A DNA stretch of 6,749 nt from Minisyncoccota bacterium. Lineage in GTDB: Bacteria > Patescibacteriota > Minisyncoccia > Phycocordibacterales > UBA1006. Of the stretch, positions 5,016-6,749 are shown piece after piece (position 1 is the stretch's first letter; each line of letters starts with the position of its first letter). Below the pieces are notes generated by a model. It did no database searches. It was given only the letters and a program-made list of their open reading frames with translations, and had not been told where the DNA came from. The position numbers were made by a program, and so were the translations under genes. The stretch covers positions 1-6,749 of the forward strand of contig CALBVO010000030.1 in the NCBI GenBank assembly GCA_937970115.1. Direction: 5' to 3'.

Positions 5016-5722
5016 TGAATGTAGTTGAACTTAATAATATATCGTTTGAATATTCAAAAGATATATCTGTTATAGATAATGTTTCATTCTCTATACCTGA
5101 AAAACAGACAACCATGCTGATTGGACCAAACGGTTCAGGAAAGACAACACTTCTAAAAATAATGATTGGGTTATTACAGCCAACATCAGGAACTATTCGT
5201 GTATTTGGAAAGAAACCAAAAGATGTAAGGAATGAGATAGGGTATGTTCCTCAAAAATTATATTTTGATACTACCTTTCCTTTGTCAGTGATTGAATTCC
5301 TAAGTTTTTCTGATAATTCTTCAAGGGAGAAAATTATGGAAGCCCTAGAAAGTGTCGGTGCCACAGACCTGATGTCTTCACGTATTGGAGAACTATCAGG
5401 AGGGCAATTACAACGAACCTTGATTGCAAGAGCTCTTCTTGGAGCACCTAAAATACTGTTTCTAGATGAGCCAGTGAGCGGTATAGATATTGGAGGTGAA
5501 ACTGATTTCTATCAGTTAATAAAAACAATTCAGGATAAACATGACATAACTATTATTATGGTTTCCCATGAGGTGAATGTGGTTTCTCAAATTGCAGACC
5601 AGGTGATTTGTATTAATAAAGAAATGTTATGTAGCGGATCACCCGATACAACCTTACTACCAGAATTAATAGAACAATTATATGGAAAAAATGTTTCTCT
5701 ATATAAGCACCAATGTAAATAA
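5012..5722 (+). CDS. znuC: Zinc ABC transporter ATP-binding protein (ZnuC-like)
   Basis: This cytoplasmic ATPase drives the importer. The 236 residues contain every ABC motif: Walker A GPNGSGKTT (38-46), Q-loop Gln81 in YVPQ, signature LSGGQ (128-132) followed by QRTLIARAL, Walker B ILFLDEP (148-154), D-loop SGID (156-159) and switch His186 in VSHE. The sequence VPQKLYFDTTFPLSVIEFL is characteristic of the metal-importer ABC group. The start ATG at 5012 overlaps the znuA stop (ATGA), which indicates translational coupling; a second ATG follows at once at 5015 and may be the one used. No Shine-Dalgarno beyond AAAG is seen. It is slightly shorter than Escherichia coli ZnuC (251) and has no His-rich tail. 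Confidence 0.95.
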   Translation: MMNVVELNNISFEYSKDISVIDNVSFSIPEKQTTMLIGPNGSGKTTLLKIMIGLLQPTSGTIRVFGKKPKDVRNEIGYVPQKLYFDTTFPLSVIEFLSFSDNSSREKIMEALESVGATDLMSSRIGELSGGQLQRTLIARALLGAPKILFLDEPVSGIDIGGETDFYQLIKTIQDKHDITIIMVSHEVNVVSQIADQVICINKEMLCSGSPDTTLLPELIEQLYGKNVSLYKHQCK

Positions 5723-5724
5723 TT

Positions 5725-6534
5725 ATGTTTGAATTACTACAATTAGAATTTATGCAACGAGCGTTTATTGCAGGTCTTGTTCTGGCTCCTTTGCTTGCGG
5801 TACTTGGGTCTTTTGTAACACTTCGTAAAATGTCATTCTTTGCAGACGGAATAGCGCATGCTTCGTTATTAGGTGTCGCTATATCAATCATTGCAGGCAT
5901 AGCCCCCTTTGGTGGAGCACTAATTATAGGGATAATTTTTGGAATACTTATATTTCTTTTAGAACGATATACATCTGTGACATCTGATGCTGTTATAGGA
6001 ATAATATTTACTACTGGATTAGCTCTTGGAATTGTTCTGATTTCTCTTCAGCCGGGCTATCAACCTGATTTAATTAGTTTTTTGTTTGGAAACATTCTGG
6101 CTATTACATGGGGTAGCGTAAGGACGATTGTTGTTTTATCTATTGGAATATTATTAATAATATTTCTTATGTTTAAAAAACTTACCTTAACATCGCTTTC
6201 AGAAGAGCTCGCTTGGACATCAGGGATATCGACAATGTATGTTAATTTAATATTTTATATTTTACTTTCAGTTTCTGTTGTCTTGGGAGTTAAACTGTTA
6301 GGTATTATCTTGGTGAGTGCTCTGGTGATTACGCCACCAGTCACAGCGAAACTGGTGATAACTTCATTTAAGTCATATGTCATATGGTCAGTTATATTCT
6401 CTCTGATGGCATTTATTGGTGGACTCTTTGCCTCATATTATTTTGACCTTCCTTCGGGGGCATCAATTGTTCTTATGGCAACAAGTATTTTTATTCTTAC
6501 AATGTTCTACTCAAGATTTCTTAAAAGTAAATAA
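5725..6534 (+). CDS. znuB: Zinc ABC transporter permease (ZnuB-like, ABC-3 family)
   Basis: This is the integral membrane subunit of the metal importer, acting as a homodimer with ZnuC. The 269 residues hold about eight hydrophobic helices (roughly 12-33, 43-60, 63-80, 88-108, 133-150, 170-205 as two, 217-236, 246-263). The hallmark MSFFADGIAHASLLGVA (about 36-52) of the ABC-3 family is present, with Asp41 and His45. The late segment GVKLLGIILVSALVITPPVTAKL (about 188-210) matches the family's cytoplasmic coupling region before the last two helices. The ATG is two bases after the znuC stop, so the three genes form one tight operon. No Shine-Dalgarno is seen, so translation probably depends on coupling. 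Zinc versus manganese cannot be decided from the permease; the His-rich loop of ZnuA favours zinc. Confidence 0.95.
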   Translation: MFELLQLEFMQRAFIAGLVLAPLLAVLGSFVTLRKMSFFADGIAHASLLGVAISIIAGIAPFGGALIIGIIFGILIFLLERYTSVTSDAVIGIIFTTGLALGIVLISLQPGYQPDLISFLFGNILAITWGSVRTIVVLSIGILLIIFLMFKKLTLTSLSEELAWTSGISTMYVNLIFYILLSVSVVLGVKLLGIILVSALVITPPVTAKLVITSFKSYVIWSVIFSLMAFIGGLFASYYFDLPSGASIVLMATSIFILTMFYSRFLKSK

Positions 6535-6548
6535 TCCTAAACCACTGT

Positions 6549-6577
6549 ATAAAAAACTTATAACCAAGGTTTTTTAT
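6549..6577 (+). terminator. A/T-stem terminator of the znu operon
   Basis: ATAAAAAAC (6549-6557) is perfectly complementary to GTTTTTTAT (6569-6577). Two more A-T pairs (TT with AA) form inside if one G is bulged, leaving an ATAACC loop. It begins 14 bases after the znuB stop. The stem has little G+C, so it may be a modest terminator helped by the larger hairpin that follows. Confidence 0.55.
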
Positions 6578-6591
6578 TGCAACAAATGAGG

Positions 6592-6640
6592 AGAAAATAC
6601 AAAAAGAGAAAGCCTTGCTTTTTCTTTTTGTATTTTCTTT
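6592..6640. terminator. 22-bp A-rich/T-rich hairpin after znuB
   Basis: Positions 6592-6613 pair with 6617-6638 in a 22-bp arm with a single G-T wobble and a three-base CTT loop. The left arm is purine-rich and the right arm T-rich, ending in TTTTCTTT. Read in either direction it can fold equally, so it may serve as the main terminator of the znu operon and also stop transcripts coming from the right. The stem is unusually long. Confidence 0.6.
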
Positions 6641-6643
6641 GAG

Positions 6644-6697
6644 TTCTATTAGAGCATAGAATCTAAATATTCCGACCGCTCTGCGCCGGGGTTTTTT
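6644..6697 (+). terminator. Small hairpin plus GC-rich element with T-tract
   Basis: TTCTAT (6644-6649) pairs with ATAGAA (6656-6661). A GC-rich stretch (6672-6691) can fold as CCG/CGG plus CGC/GCG with a small internal loop and a TCT loop, followed by GG and six T (6692-6697). This could be another rightward terminator, but no gene lies between it and the previous hairpin, and the stem is imperfect. It is the only markedly GC-rich stretch in this AT-rich intergenic region. From 6698 to the window end I see no gene. Confidence 0.3.
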
Positions 6698-6749
6698 ATT
6701 ATGGAAATCTATACATAAAAGAAGTAGAAAATTAAAACGCTATTGTGGA

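Noticed and set aside
5613..5900. 95-codon leftward frame across the znuC/znuB junction
   Set aside because: Antisense to two genes with clear family motifs; composition looks like a shadow.
6644..6691. tRNA-like look of the GC-rich segment on the minus strand
   Set aside because: No cloverleaf, anticodon arm or T-arm consensus can be formed.
6698..6749. Possible start of another gene (ATG at about 6705)
   Set aside because: The frame reaches a stop codon after five codons, and no other frame shows a recognisable protein before the window ends.

Overview
This window looks like a compact, AT-rich bacterial chromosome segment, most plausibly from the Patescibacteria (Candidate Phyla Radiation, CPR). 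I base this on the very short genes of 62 to 124 codons, the near absence of clear Shine-Dalgarno sites, and a short membrane-anchored protein of a type I associate with CPR genomes. This assignment is an inference; no 16S rRNA or marker set is present. Two genes (the 93-aa gene and znuA) end at TGA in the expected place, which argues against the TGA=Gly code of Gracilibacteria and Absconditabacteria.

Left part (1-1267): rpmA (ribosomal protein bL27) runs leftward and ends at a GC-rich hairpin. It is divergent from a 124-aa single-pass membrane protein with a C-terminal Ada/thermonuclease-like Cys domain. The two share a short intergenic region with a palindromic -10 element. The membrane protein gene and a leftward 93-aa gene of unknown function then converge on a 377-base gap packed with hairpins, including a 21-bp stem with a T-tract and a perfect 12-bp bidirectional terminator.

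Middle (1268-3962): the 93-aa gene is divergent from a 62-codon, strongly basic protein that has a good sigma70-type promoter upstream and a textbook terminator downstream. Then comes a complete uvrB (nucleotide excision repair helicase, 676 aa). Its best -10 box lies only seven bases from the ATG, suggesting a leaderless mRNA. uvrB is visibly richer in G+C than everything around it.

Right part (3963-6749): a three-gene zinc (or zinc/manganese) ABC importer operon, znuA-znuC-znuB. The gene order is binding protein, ATPase, permease, with a 4-base overlap and a 2-base gap between genes. A 19-bp near-perfect 9-1-9 inverted repeat upstream has the size and AATnATT core of a Fur/Zur-family operator, so the operon is probably repressed by metal; the regulator gene is not in the window. 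The operon is followed by two A/T-type hairpins, one with a 22-bp arm, and a GC-rich segment ending in a T-tract. I recognise no gene after 6534.

I found no CRISPR array, tRNA, rRNA, transposase or phage gene. The most interesting points are the metal operator, the two small unassigned genes, the long hairpins and the shared palindromic -10.
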